This document shows positions 12,546-24,573 of a stretch of DNA of 64,000 bases, in pieces. The stretch is from positions 14,830,017-14,894,016 of the forward strand of contig NC_088307.1 of the NCBI RefSeq assembly GCF_032854445.1, given 5' to 3'. Every line of letters starts with the position of its first letter. Positions within the stretch are counted from its first letter, which is position 1. The notes beneath the pieces are model-generated. The model was not told where the DNA came from and made no database searches. It saw only the letters and a program-made list of their open reading frames with translations. This stretch comes from Liolophura sinensis. Taxonomy: Eukaryota; Mollusca; Polyplacophora; Chitonida; Chitonidae. A program made the translations under genes and the position numbers.

Positions 12546-15500
12546 AATCAGAAGTATAAAGCTTAGACAAAGCGGCCAAAAATGTTCTAATGCAATGGGA
12601 GCGATAGCCATCCAAAAAGACGGTATCCATCAAAACTGATAATTTTTTTCTCCGAAATTAGGCGTTATGCAGCTAATTTACTGTACGAAGGGCGACATTA
12701 ATGAGAAAAAAGTTTTTCTGAAATTTTCACGTTTTTCTCCATGCTGTTAACATTTCTTTTTGGTAACTTAATTCCTCACGCAGATCTGAGAAAAGTGACA
12801 GTTACATTTGTGATATATTGATTCCCCTCACTGAATAACAAAAGTTGAAAGAAAAAGTAGTCTTACCAGTGTGTTAGCAGGTGGTGTCGGTGACAGCTCA
12901 AGTCATTTTTGCTTTTTCAGGTGTTTCATGCTTTGTGGCCTACACAGCAGGCCCTTTGTAACAAAGAGTGCTATGATTTAGGGAATCTGTGGCCGCTAGT
13001 TAATAATCGGGAAAGCCAGATTTTATTTGTATATTTTTTGATCAAAGTGTTCATTTATATACGTGTGCGTACATACATGCGACTTTCCTACTCGCGATGG
13101 CAGGTAGATGTAAGATTGTCCAGTGTAAACCACCTACCTGACGTTACTGACGATGCCACTAACATGATTCAATGTGTATGTATGTTACCATAATATCTGG
13201 GGTACTATATGTAGATTCACTTTACGCAAGTTAAGACTAACTCAGACTTATTTTGTCTGTCTTGTTGCTTTCTAAAAAAAAGCCTTTAGCCAACATATGG
13301 TTTTCTAGTTACCTTCATTCGTCGCGTGATTTTCCAATGTAGCCAAGACATGTACAATAATAATTTGTCCATATCCTGCGAGTTTTCAAGAAATACTATA
13401 TGTGGACATATGCATCTGTTTATATCGTGCAAGCCGTAATACTGAAGGGGTTTTTTTGTTGATTTTGAGCCCACATCAAAGGGAAATGAATTTCTAACAG
13501 TCACATTACTTGTTTGTTGTTATCACTTATTTGGCGTAAAGCCACAATTGTCATTTGACTGATATTTAGTGTCCTGCAGTATTTCAGTTGCTGTACAGTC
13601 CAAGGGAGATCACTCAAAGTTTAAGACAAAGGAAGCTGTCAAGGAAATCCGTAGTAGTTATAACCCTGAGTGCACGATGGCATATGATGACTTCTACCTA
13701 ATTCAGAGCTAGAGCAACTAAGACAATGATTCTTTTCGTAACATCACTTTACCTGTCTTAAAGGGTGCCACTATCAAAGGGATAAGATGAGAAAGAAATG
13801 GGTTGTTTAACTGTCATGTCAGCGATAGGCCCTACACAAGATGAAACAAGATAAACGAAGACGCTTGAATAAGTTCAATAAACATATTGTAGCAAAATAG
13901 AGAAATAATACAAATCATTACAAATACATACATATAGTCTCTTACTGAAGATGGCGACCAAATCCTGATGGAATATTTCGGGTTTGAAAGGCGAGTTAGC
14001 CCCTGAAAATATAGAAGTTAAGAGGAATTCTTCAATCTACGGTAGACAGTCCGATAAATGGCTTCTTCCCCAAAGCCTGTGGATGTTTAAGTTCTCAGGA
14101 CAGACGGGTTGACAGCATCGTCCGCGGTGCCGAGCTCCAGATGTATGTTTCACTTATCGCAAATATTCACATTTCCAGGGTAAACTGGGATGACATGTAC
14201 GTATTCACACAAAAAGACCATGAACGATACAAGCTGCAAAAAAAAGTCCCCAAAAACAGCAATGGGCGAAACACAAGCTCACATAGTGCTCTGTACAGAA
14301 AATGGACTACAAATGACGAATGTCGAATGGCGTGTAAGCCGATATCTCCAAACCCAGCAAAATCCTTCACAGTGGATGATTGTAAATGTGACTGCTCTCA
14401 ACTGGACTTGATTAAATGACTGCTCTCCAGTGGACTTTGATCGGCATAGGACCCGATCATCATCCGCGTAGAACTTTTACGACATACACTAACATTCACA
14501 CATAAACTCATCTAGCTTATAATAAATGTCGCTTTGTTCGACACTATACCTTGTTTGTTCTCCCGGATAGAAGAATATTCACAAATGGTCCAGTTCTCGA
14601 CATGGTTACTAATTTGCATATAATCATGATATTACGAAGATCGAGTTTTGACTGTTTCCACAGTTATTCGGTAAACGCAAAACAGTACAATACACGATTT
14701 TTTCCAGTGCAAAGTTTCAAGGGAAGTTAAGTGAAGTACAAAAATATTGTGTATAGTTATAACAGAACTTATTCATGATAATTTAGGCAAAACGATTTGA
14801 TAATTTGGTACAGCATTTAATAAGAGCTTATGTCATTTCTGGCTGTCAAGGAAATGCAGTTATAATTTTACATTTCCATTGACACAAATAAAGTTCATCG
14901 AGGAATGGGAAAGCAAAACTCGGGAGTCATACATTGGGTTAGCTCACCCTTTTACTGGCTTGAATATATGACAGTTAGGTGAACGATAAACCATTCACTA
15001 ATATTTTTCTCGTCACCACGCCATCCTTACCGGGTAAGCAAACTGAAGATACATTGTGTCATGTTACAGCTAGCATGTAGGCAAAGGCTAAAATGTATAA
15101 CGGTCTAAACGAAACTACATGCACCGACCGATTAAGATCCCATCAGGATGGTGCAAACATTCGCGCGTGGGCGGCCCGTCATGGCTGTATGATCCGCGTG
15201 AGACCCGTGAGAAGATCAAGATGCGCGTAAGATGAACGGATGATGCGCGTAGAGTATATCGTTAAGATCGGGCAGTACTATATATAAAAAAAAAAAATTA
15301 AAAAAAAAATGCCTTCAATTAATCGCCGTTTGAACAGTAACCATCGGACTGACTGCTCACCTGTCAAGAGCACTTGTGGGAACGGAAGCTGCAGTGGTCG
15401 TTTCCGGACGCCCCTCAGTTTAGAAGTACAGGGCTGGTCCGACAAAAAAGTAACCTCTTACTGTGATCTTCGTGGAAATCAGTACGTAAAGGTAACAGAG

Positions 15501-16016
15501 CACATTGTGTTCAAATGATAATTTGGACAAAAACTACGAACAAGTCGGTAAAATTCAACTTTTGCACCGTATTAATCCTTCAGTAGAGAGAGTAGAATTT
15601 TTTTCAGGTATCGTCTTTTTTATCACTCTTTAGGACAGAATAGGTTTCGTTTCAGTACTGTAAATTATCACTTTTTATTGTTTTGAGGACCGTTAAATAT
15701 CGTCAAAAACGGCTGTTCACTTTTTGTGTGAAGATCGTAGTTAAACTATGACTTAAAAAACCACTCATCGTCTTCCCAAGATGATCAAGACGTCTTCGGC
15801 TTTGTTTATCAGATGTGTGTAGTCAAGTTTGATACGAACAAAATTTTATGTACAAAAATTGCAGAGTTTCGCTTAGCCCACTGACAGTTCCTGCAAATAT
15901 CATTATTCAAACGCAGCCTTCAGGTACTGAGCATGAGGTATACAATTCTGCTCCTGAGGATTTTCATTGTGTTGCCGCGGTCACGAATTTACTAAAACGA
16001 GGCACAATCAAGCGCA

Positions 16017-16229
16017 ATGACCCAACAGCCTCTCAGAAATGCGGTCGCTGAGATTTTAAGTCCAGCTTGTGCCCGGCTTCCCCTTTGCCAGCAAGCTGCA
16101 GATGATGGTGAGTTTCCCTGAACCTGGTTTGCTCCCATCATGATATTGGCCGCCGTCGTAACATCTATCAGTGAAATATTCTTGAGAACGTCATAAAACA
16201 CCAGAAAAATAAATAAATAATTGAAATGT
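16017..16229 (+). mobile_element. SINE family 1 copy
   Basis: Plus-oriented, starting within the head (ATGACCCAACAGCCTCTCAG). It then has GCGGTCGCTGAG, a TTAAGTCCAGC box B remnant, and the tail ATTCTTGAGAACGTCATAAA followed by (AAAT)n. The first ~40 bases of the head are missing. Confidence 0.8.
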
Positions 16230-17129
16230 GTGTCAAGATACGGAGTTTGTGTTGGAAATCCTGATTCTGACTTTTAGAACCTCAACTCAAGGGTGAATGT
16301 TTTTTTTTGTATAGGACATTTGCGGAAATCTGAACTATGGACAGACGGTTTCTCATACAAAATGTGAACTTTTTGGACTACTTCACGGTGCTTAAAGTGT
16401 CAGTATAATAAGGGGAACGCTGAACAAGAAATACTATTTAGAAAACATACACTGGTTGACTCTGAGCTTGTGTTTTAAACTCACTCTTCACTGTACCGTG
16501 GCAAATTACCAATTGTGTCTTCAAGTGAGTCCAAGGGCAAAAGGGGACACTCTCTGACAACTGAGTCAACTCTTTGAGAAAGAATTTACAACTTGATATA
16601 GACAAATCTGCTAAAACGACAGAAAATACCAGTCAAAAGTTTAGCAAACTGGTACAGGAGCGTGGCACAGAAATTCAAAGGGAATTTCCTAACTAAAATT
16701 CATTCCAGGGACTGTTCTGTGAGGAACAGAGAAGCTACAGCAGCTTAAAACCTCCGTCTTTCGCTAAGTGGCACCCAGTAATTAAAAAGATGTGCTTGTG
16801 GGTAAAAGGTTGCTCAGCCAAGGCAAATAAAACAATACGAGATATTGGTTTTCATAAAATGGCAAGTAATAGAACGTTATACAAATGCATACATTTCATG
16901 GAAAGCAAGTCTTACATAAGCACTAGATTTGTGAATTACCTTACTTTAGAGTGTAAAACAATAGGCATACTTAAAATTGAACTTAAAGCGCATGCTAGCC
17001 AGCTATAGGAAAAATCAGAGTGAAGGAAGATTTGGTGTATGACCACCATACGGGTAATAATTATTCTTCACGGATTTAGGTACGACCAGCAATCAGTTTA
17101 CCAATATCAAAAATCAACTCAGTGACAAC

Positions 17130-17425
17130 TCAGCTCTTCTGGCCGCCTCTATATTAAACATTCAGCTGTAAGTAAAGTGCAGTTCGGTAGGCCAGAACAT
17201 CTCAGATTTTTTGTCCAAGGCTATTTTAGTAACCCAGTAATTGTGTTTCCTAAAAACCTAACGGCCACATGTACATGTACTCTTATCTCATAACGTTTGT
17301 ATTTGGGAAACATATCATATCTGCTGTCGTCTGTTCAAAACAAGACTACTTCACACTAAACTCCATACTTATCGTGCCAGTCGATGCGAAATTTCAAATT
17401 CCACATAGTTTTAACGAGTACAAAC
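17130..17425 (+). repeat. Diverged direct repeat, left copy
   Basis: It shares GTGCAGTTCGGTAGGCCAGA and several further blocks in the same order with 17740-18060 (about 610 bases apart), with visible divergence. A shorter ~73-base tandem repeat (GTCAGACAGGCTCC / GTCGGATAGGCTAC) lies between the copies at 17520-17665. Confidence 0.7.
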
Positions 17426-17739
17426 TGTTACTGGGCACTCCATTATGACGTCATCAGTGTTTAAAAGTTCGCCACAACTACAACTAAAGATCGGAGAGCA
17501 AGTCGATTTGTATCATTCGAATTCCCGTCGCAAACTACGTCAGACAGGCTCCTTCTGGACTGTATTGTATCAGTTTTACACAGTTTTTATGATTTCTCGT
17601 CTCCGACTATGTCGGATAGGCTACTTTTGGACCACGTTTTATCAATTTTACACAGTTTGACTTTTTGTCGTATGACTTTGGTAATTTACATGAGCTACAG
17701 ACATGGTGTAATGTCTTTACATGTACCATGTACGACGAG

Positions 17740-18060
17740 GACTGGTCGCTTCAATATTAAACATTCCAGTGTAAGTAATGTGCAGTTCGGTAGGCCAGAA
17801 CATCTCATATCTTTACCCCAAGGCTTTTTAGTAACCCAGCAATTGTGTTACCTCCAAGTGCAAGCCTAACGGCGACCTGTGCATGTACTAAGATCCCACA
17901 GCGTTTCTGTATGGGTAACATAGCATATCCGATACCGTCTGTTCTAAACAAAATAATTTCACACTATACCCCATCATTAAGGTACTAATCGATGCGCACC
18001 AACTCAAGTAATCGGCACGAGTTGAGAAAATTTTAAATTTCACATGGTTTCTTTGCTATA
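17740..18060 (+). repeat. Diverged direct repeat, right copy
   Basis: Partner of 17130-17425. The shared order is ATATTAAACATT, GTGCAGTTCGGTAGGCCAGA, TAGTAACCCAG, GCATGTACT, TTCACACTA and TCGATGCG. It may be the 5' part of the adjacent LINE or an older local duplication. Confidence 0.7.
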
Positions 18061-18079
18061 AAGTACATGGAAGAGGGTT

Positions 18080-19745
18080 TGGATGCTAGCCTGAGGTAAA
18101 GCATGGGAGTTCAACTTTGCAACAGCTAAGACAGAAGCCGTAATTTTCACAAACAAGAGGTAACTACCTTCCATGTCGGTATATCTGATTGGTAGTGAGG
18201 TTAAGGCTGTCATTTCGTTATTTGGGTGTTTTGTTTGACTCTAAACTTACTTGGAATGCTCATGTAACTTCCATTGTAGCAAAATGTCAGAAATCTCTCA
18301 ATCTGATGAGAGCTGTATCTGGGAAATGTCTGCTGACACTTATTGTCTATTGTTCATGAATCGAGCGCTTATTCGTTCACGGTTAGATTATGGGTGTAAA
18401 GCCTACGATTCTGCCTGTGCTTCAGTTAAAGCTAAGCTTGACAGTATTCAATGTTTAACGCTCCGTATTGCAACAGGTAGGCTTAAAACAATAAATGTAC
18501 TTCAACATATATGTAATGAATGGCCTCCTTTTGTTCGAAGACAATTTCGATCACTGCAATTTGGAGTGGAGTTGAAGGCTTCACATGGAATCTCAGCAAC
18601 TGACATTTTCAGACCATTCTATTATGATATTCTGTTTGAAGGTACAAGCAGAAAAAGAGAGCCCTTTAGTGTACGACGAAATGTATGTACGACACAATGC
18701 AGATCGACGGCATTCAATCTATGTATATATACAACTTTATTCCTGCATTTCCTCCATGGATGTTACGTCTACCGAATATTTCACAAGCGTTAGACAGTGA
18801 AGTGAAAAAATCAGATAACTCAGAGTTTGTCTCCCTTTACTCTAGGGATTATATTGCCAGAACGTGGAGCAACTATCTACACATTTTTACAGATGCCTCA
18901 AAATGCCCGGATACTGACAAAACCGGCTGCGCATTTTGTATCCCAGAAATTCACCATAGTAAGGCGTTTAGACTTACGGATGCAGTATCGGTATTTACTG
19001 CTGAATTGACTGGGATTCTGTGTGCGTTGCATTTTTTAGCAGATTTTAAGCAAGCAAGAGCCGCTATCTACACGGATTCTTAAAGTGCGATACTTGCTTT
19101 ACAGAATTTTACCCCAAGGAAATGCTCTCCAATCATTTTTGATGTAGTTCATTTATGTACCTGTTTATTTTACCAAGGTGTGGAAATCTGTCTTGAGTGG
19201 GTCCCAGGCCATTCTAGTATGCAGGTATTGCGGACAAGCTAGCGAAACAAGCGCTGTCTCATTTACATATTGCTCAACATGTGTGTGTGTCTGTTTCAGA
19301 AGCAATGTATATATTTAAGCGGAATTTTATTTCAGTTTGGCGGGAAGATTGGGACTCCTCCACTAAAAGGAGATATTATTAAAATTTTAATAACAGTGTT
19401 TCTAATTCTCACCTTGTTAGTCTTTCTTCCAGGCGAGCAGAAATCCTATGCAACAGATTGAGGACTGGGAACATTCAAACGAATTCTTATTTAAGCAGAT
19501 TTGATTTACATGATACGGGTGTTTGTGATCATTGCCAGGTTGAGGAAACAACTGAGCATATGTTGTTCCGATGCCCACAATATATTTTCCAGAGACATCG
19601 CTATTATGCGGAACTACTCTGTGCTGGCATTACAGACAATGTTTTAAGGCCTGGCAAGAAATCTGGTAGAGTCTTCGAAGGTACAGTAAGGTTCCTGCTT
19701 CCATGTGCTTCGAGAAAATTGAGAATATAGTTCTCATCTCTGTGT
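18080..19745 (+). pseudogene. Decayed LINE: reverse transcriptase C-terminus, RNase H and C-terminal zinc knuckle
   Basis: Broken frames on the plus strand encode, in order: an RT thumb-type segment (RALIRSRLDYGCKAYDSA, then KLDSIQCLTLRIATG); an RNase H domain with the first D in FTDAS, E in FTAELTGI, D in YTDS and WVPGHS; and a C-terminal CDHC..TEHMLFRCP zinc-knuckle-like motif. The combination of RNase H and a CCHC-like end is that of I/Jockey-type LINEs. Several frameshifts and stops are present (for example TAA directly after YTDS at 19081), so it is inactive. The 5' half, with the endonuclease, is not recognised. Confidence 0.8.
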
Positions 19746-20099
19746 CGTGGCGTGCATCATTCATAAGAATGGAAACGCCATTAAACAAACTAACACTACC
19801 ACCCTTGCAGGGAAAAGATCATCGCCTCTCTGTGTTTGAAAGATCATCACTATTTAATGTGTATTTTTCCACACGGCCCGCAACTATCAGCGGGTTAGAA
19901 TTAGAATCTTCTATATGCGTTGTTGTTTACGAAGTGTCACGGCGGCAGTTTTTGTCACTACTTACCCATACATATTTATAATCTATCATCCATAATCCGC
20001 ACCCACTTGTTATCCATAATGTCCTCTTTAATAATTCATCTGCAGCTTGTGCCTGTTAGAATTCATCCCAAAACTCAACCCACCTCGGATCAGTCCGCC

Positions 20100-20397
20100 A
20101 TGTTATTCCTTTGGGGTTTAACAGTTTTTCAGTCATATGACGACGAAGGAATCCTTAGAGTGCATGTAATGTGCGTCCTTGTTGCAGGACGGATCTACTA
20201 CTACTGTAATGAGACGCCTTACCGAAAGCAGTATACTGATACGGGTCAACCAGTCGTTGCACTATCCTCTTCATGCTGAACGCCGAGTGAGGAAGATATA
20301 ACTTCCTCTTTCAAGGTCTTAGGTGTGACTCGACTCAGTGCTGACCCTGGATCTACCGCTCCCGAAGCGGGCGCTCTACCAACTGTTGGGGCCGCTT
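20100..20397 (-). mobile_element. SINE family 2 copy with tRNA-like head
   Basis: Plus strand: GTCATATGACGACGAAGGAA, a GTCCTTGTTGCAGGAC block, CGGGTCAACCAGTCGTTGCA, CATGCTGAACGCCGAG, and CGGGCGCTCTACCAACTG at the end. The reverse complement of the end (GTTGGTAGAGCGCCCG) is a tRNA box A, so the element runs right to left. Confidence 0.7.
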
Positions 20398-21834
20398 GTC
20401 ACCTTTAGCACATGACTTTTGCGGAAGTTTAAAAATATTTTCTCTTAATACCTGAGCTTTACTTCTTTTTATGTATATAATATATAGAAAGGCTTTATAT
20501 TAAGACATTATTGTGGCTTAAAGGATTATGTACATCTAGTAAAAAACAAAAAAAAACATTGGTGCAACATTTTTGTAATGGGTGTAGTGTTTGGAAACCT
20601 ATCGACCTGTGATGGGTATAAATAATCTAGGTTTTGAGGTCTGTTCTTCTACGAAGGACCATAGAGTTTATTTTACCTGGTTTCATGGCAACAAAAAAGG
20701 AATTTAGCTGGTACTTCACTTTAACAAGTACTGGTTGAGAATATCTTTTAATGGGATGAGTTTAGTAGGAGCCTGTTGAGCCTTGGAGAACACCAATACT
20801 CTAGTTCTGACATGATGTTTTGCTGTGGTTGATTTTATCTGGTAGCACAGGGGCATAATGGGAAAAGGTAATGGTTCAGTATATTTTTCTCATTAACTGA
20901 TATTAAGGGGTCTGTCAGATACCCCTAATGTTCCAGATTTCAAGGGTAGTTATGCTAAGGAAAAAAAACTTTCATTTGATTTTACCTATAGTTCTATGTT
21001 AGGCGCAAAGATATATGGCCAGTAATGCAACTTTAATGAAAAGGTCCATATATTTTTTTTATATTCGCTTATGTTTATGGGTGTTCTGACTCCTAAACAT
21101 AATTAAAATTTAGTCTTCAAAGAAAAGGCAATACCAGACTAAATGCATATATGCATCGATAAATTATCCCGCTTGATGCTCAAAAAGTATACTTTTTTAT
21201 TTTTGTGATGTTGTATAATGGAGATATCGAATTTCAAAGTGAGTCAAATAGCACAGATTGAGAAAATCGAAAGCACCGCCATGCATGTTACCGGTTTCAA
21301 TCAATCAGTTGCATCTATAACCCGAGAACGCAGCTGTTTCCGCTGAAGTCACCCGATCCTTTGCTTGCCTTTTAACCATGTGTGTGGAGTACGAGTAACA
21401 CAACATTTTGTTTCCGGTTTCTTCAACATGGTGCATCCCATGGCCTGGTAAAATTTCGAGATTAGAAATTGATTCATTCAGTTACCAAGCACACATCAGC
21501 ATAAAATGACTGCGGCCGTTTAGGTCTGTTTCTTTCCGTTTTTGTGAATAACTCAGGTTATATCATCTGTTGTCTTTTCTTTTATACGACTGTCATGGTA
21601 AGAGAAACCAATTCAGAGTGGAGTTAGGCAGAGGATAAATACCATGACATAACACGGAAGACTGGCAGTTAGTTTTCTCATCTGCCCTTTATCGATGGTT
21701 TAAGTCGCTTGACATCAAATAATGTGACGAGTAGTTAACCTCCGATCTGTAATTGTGTTCTGTATATCCAATAAAATATCCTAAAGCACCACTGTGAATG
21801 TTATCGGAAATTAGGTTGCTTTTCCTAAATGTGA
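20398..21834. other. Intergenic stretch without recognised features
   Basis: AT-rich sequence with stops in all frames. No repeat family or exon was recognised. Confidence 0.4.
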
Positions 21835-22104
21835 GGTACTCTGGCGTATTTTGGGGGTGGTCTGATCACCCGCTGAACTCTCCATGTACCGTTGTGGAAC
21901 CAGCCACAGCATGGAACTTCTGGCAGGCTTTCGGAAGGCGGTACCATTTGATACAGGACCAGACCTACCAGTGGGACACCGTGCTCAACAACAGAAGTCA
22001 CTGCACCAAAACCAGTGCGTCAAGTTTATGGGTAAAGGAAAGCATGAAAACCCACGTGGATAAACTCTTGGCCTACCTGCCAGAGCCAGAATCTTTCATT
22101 TGAC
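21835..22104 (+). CDS. Possible terminal exon of an unrecognised gene
   Basis: An open frame follows a pyrimidine-rich stretch ending GTGAG|GTACTC and runs to TGA. It encodes YSGVFWGWSDHPLN, then SPCTVVEPATAWNFWQAFG, and ends LAYLPEPESFI. It is rich in W, and its composition is that of a folded protein, unlike the repeat-derived frames around it. I do not recognise the family. No upstream exon was identified on the plus strand. Alternatives are a chance open frame or a transposon remnant. Confidence 0.35.
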
Positions 22105-22123
22105 AATATTTAGCGTTCATCCG

Positions 22124-22282
22124 GCAAATGATACCATGAAATAACTGACATAAATGATACCATGAAATAACTGACACAAATGATACCATGAAATAACTGA
22201 CACAAATGATACCGTGAAATAAATGACACAAATGATACCGTGAAATAAATGACACAGATGATACCGTGAAATAACTGACACA
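22124..22282 (+). repeat. 26-bp tandem repeat, about 6 copies
   Basis: The unit is AAATGATACCATGAAATAAC followed by TGACAC. Copies 1-3 have ATACCATG and copies 4-6 have ATACCGTG, giving two sub-types. It starts about 20 bases after the stop of the possible exon at 21835-22104. Confidence 0.95.
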
Positions 22283-22976
22283 TATTCAGTAGCATACTGT
22301 ATTTTTATTCGCTCATGATAAAATGTCACAGCAACAGATATTCTCTGATAATAACATTTGTTTTGTTTTTTAAAGATTACAGCAAAAGCCATGAATCATT
22401 CCTACTCAAATACCCTGACGGAAGATATTTCAGATCTTTACAAGGAACTTTATTTTAGACCGATCTTACTTTTTACGTGTTGTACTTTTAGAATGAATTA
22501 TTATTCATTTTCCGTCCACAAATTTCTTATTTACTTTTTTTGCTAAGGGCAAAGATAATCGACTTTGACTGGCTGAAAACGAATGAAGGTAAGCCGTGAT
22601 CACATAGAGTGTATTTTTGACAACAATTATGACTAGCTTACAATTCGGTACCTCTCATGCTCAGCGGCTAATCTGTACAAACTGTAGGGTTTTACTTTGA
22701 CTAGGTTATAAAACTTAGATTTGGTAACAGGGCTATCAAAGAACTAGGTTATATGAGACGGATGAATGAAACACCCGAAACTTCAGCCAAATACATAATA
22801 AAATTAATATGCTCACTGTGCATCAAGAGTAGACCAGCATAGTTGAGCTATTATGCTCTGCACGTATGCATCACATCAGCTCAATACATACAGTACTTTT
22901 TGAGATATCACCCCTGATATGTACTTTAACAATGATTGTAATAAGTAATACACTAAGTCAAGAGTTTTGTAATTTA

Positions 22977-23228
22977 CAGTAATTATTATGAACACAGCGC
23001 ATCAACGATGTAGCATCTATCTCGTGTTACTGTGTTCTGCACGTGAGCTCAACACGTGACGTCGCTTTCAGTAATTATTATGAACACAGCGCATTAACGA
23101 TGTAGCATCTATCTCGTGTTATTGTGTTCTGCACGTGAGCTCAACACGTGACGTCGCTATCAGTAATTATTATGAACACAGCGCATTAACGATGTAGCAT
23201 CTATCTCGTGTTACTGTGTTCTGCACAT
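22977..23228 (+). repeat. 92-bp tandem repeat, about 2.7 copies, with paired E-boxes
   Basis: Units begin at 22977, 23069 and 23161. Each holds the inverted pair GAACACAG / CTGTGTTC. The first two also hold two CACGTG motifs separated by 7 bases, the second running into CACGTGACGTCG. The third unit breaks off after TTCTGCAC. Confidence 0.95.
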
Positions 23229-23234
23229 TTACAT

Positions 23235-24286
23235 CAACATCGCCTTCCTTGTCATTGGACGCCGACGCTCGGGGTATGGCAGAAGCTTATAACAGAAGCT
23301 AAAATATTAATGACATCAACAACTGTGAGAAAAAAATAAATAACAGCGCGTAAAAAGTTTCTTGTAATGATTTTGGAATTTGTAAACCACGCACTCTGGA
23401 AAATGAACTAAAAGAGGTCAACCTGATCGTCGTTATTTGGCTGTACACTTTGCTCCGGGTTAGGTGTCGCTGTAAAGCAAACGGAAAATCATAGTACTGA
23501 TTTAGATATTGGGTGTTGAAGAGCTTTGAAGAGCCTGTGATATTTGATATAGATTCCACATATTTTACCAACTGTATCCCAAAACTAAGAACCAAAAGTC
23601 TACAAGTATTCATGAGACTATAAATTATTCATTAATATTTTTGATTGGCGTTTGCACCCTAATCTAGAATATCACGAAACCGACCACGGCGAGTTGGATA
23701 GCGAGACACGGAAGAGAACCTTACAAATCCTCTAACGCGAATTAAAGCTGCAGACAAATCATCTGGAGCTGGAATCGAACTCTCAGCTACATTCTTGTCA
23801 TATTATTGCATGCAAAACGAATGACACCATATATCTAGGATCAAGATATGGTCCAAAGCAAAATTAAAACACACTTCTGAACATTTTATTTAAAAATATT
23901 GTATAGAATTAAAAACCTTTACAAAGGCACAACTCGAGCCTTCATGATCATATTACTTGTGTTTTCTGATTTCATAACGTTGAAGTCATGTGAATAGCAT
24001 TTAATTTTTAAAAAATGAATATATCTTGAAGGACAATTTTCAGTGTGATGCTTAGTGAAGAAAAATACACTTTTTGTGTTGCACAACATTCAGTGTATGC
24101 AGTTGGTACATATGCTGGTTTACAGCCAGACAACTAGACATTCGTTCCTTTACTCCCACAGTTAATTTTATCATTCCAAGCACAATCAAATAAGCAATCA
24201 TCCACTTTAAATATGTTTAGTGAGGAAATGAAGAAAATTTAAATACCAAATGAATACTGACGACATCAAAACTGTCACAAAACAAC
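23235..24286. other. 3' flank of ARRDC gene A, nothing recognised
   Basis: AT-rich. I searched the minus strand here for a PPxY-type last exon of gene A and found none. A CTGGAATCGAACTC string near 23770 resembles an inverted tRNA box B but has no matching head. Confidence 0.4.
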
Positions 24287-24292
24287 TTTAAT
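24287..24292 (-). promoter_or_regulatory. Candidate polyadenylation signal of gene A
   Basis: ATTAAA on the minus strand, about 117 bases beyond the TAA at 24409. It is the commonest variant of AATAAA and supports exon 6 being the real 3' end. The motif is short, so this is weak on its own. Confidence 0.4.
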
Positions 24293-24408
24293 ATCTATAT
24301 ACATATAATCTATACGACATGCTTCAGCTTGGCATAGCAGTCTCTATACATCAGACATACGCTCCAGAAAGCATAATCTGCAATCAAGCGGTATACAATC
24401 TTCACTAC

Positions 24409-24573
24409 TTACGGATGTCTATCCCACTCTGGGCGAGCCAGTGGTGCGGGCATCTCATCTTTGGGAGCAGTCTGACTCGTACGCCTGGAGTGTGACGCCA
24501 AAGGCTCCGTGCCTATGATTAAGTCAGCGACCACTTTACAGCGCACGCCGGAGTACTCAGTACACGCTTTTAC
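24409..24573 (-). CDS. ARRDC gene A coding exon 6 (terminal as read)
   Basis: The exon starts VKACTEYSGVRCKVVADLII and GTEPLASHSRR, the last arrestin C-domain strands, then has a short tail ending PEWDRHP and TAA. It is 54 codons plus stop, with acceptor TCCTAG|GTA. The stop TAA lies inside the donor-like string CC|GTAAGT. The matching exon of gene B uses such a donor to reach a last exon with PPSY. Confidence 0.8.
   Translation of the reverse strand, partial: VKACTEYSGVRCKVVADLIIGTEPLASHSRRTSQTAPKDEMPAPLARPEWDRHP

Larger units (their letters stand above)
8793..15236. repeat. Copy 2 of the direct tandem duplication
   Basis: 6444 bases, collinear with 2443-8792. It keeps 102 bases (12977-13078) that copy 1 has replaced by 8. 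The sequence diverges after GATGAA at 15236. The junction of the copies at 8792/8793 shows no inserted bases. Confidence 0.95.

Noticed and set aside
22073-22392. Minus-strand frames of SVISWYHLCQLFHG repeats
   Set aside because: Translation of the 26-bp tandem array in three frames.
22977-23228. CRISPR-like array of repeats and spacers
   Set aside because: The units are contiguous tandem copies without unique spacers, in a eukaryotic context. The same holds for the arrays at 38509, 41570, 46040 and 62728.
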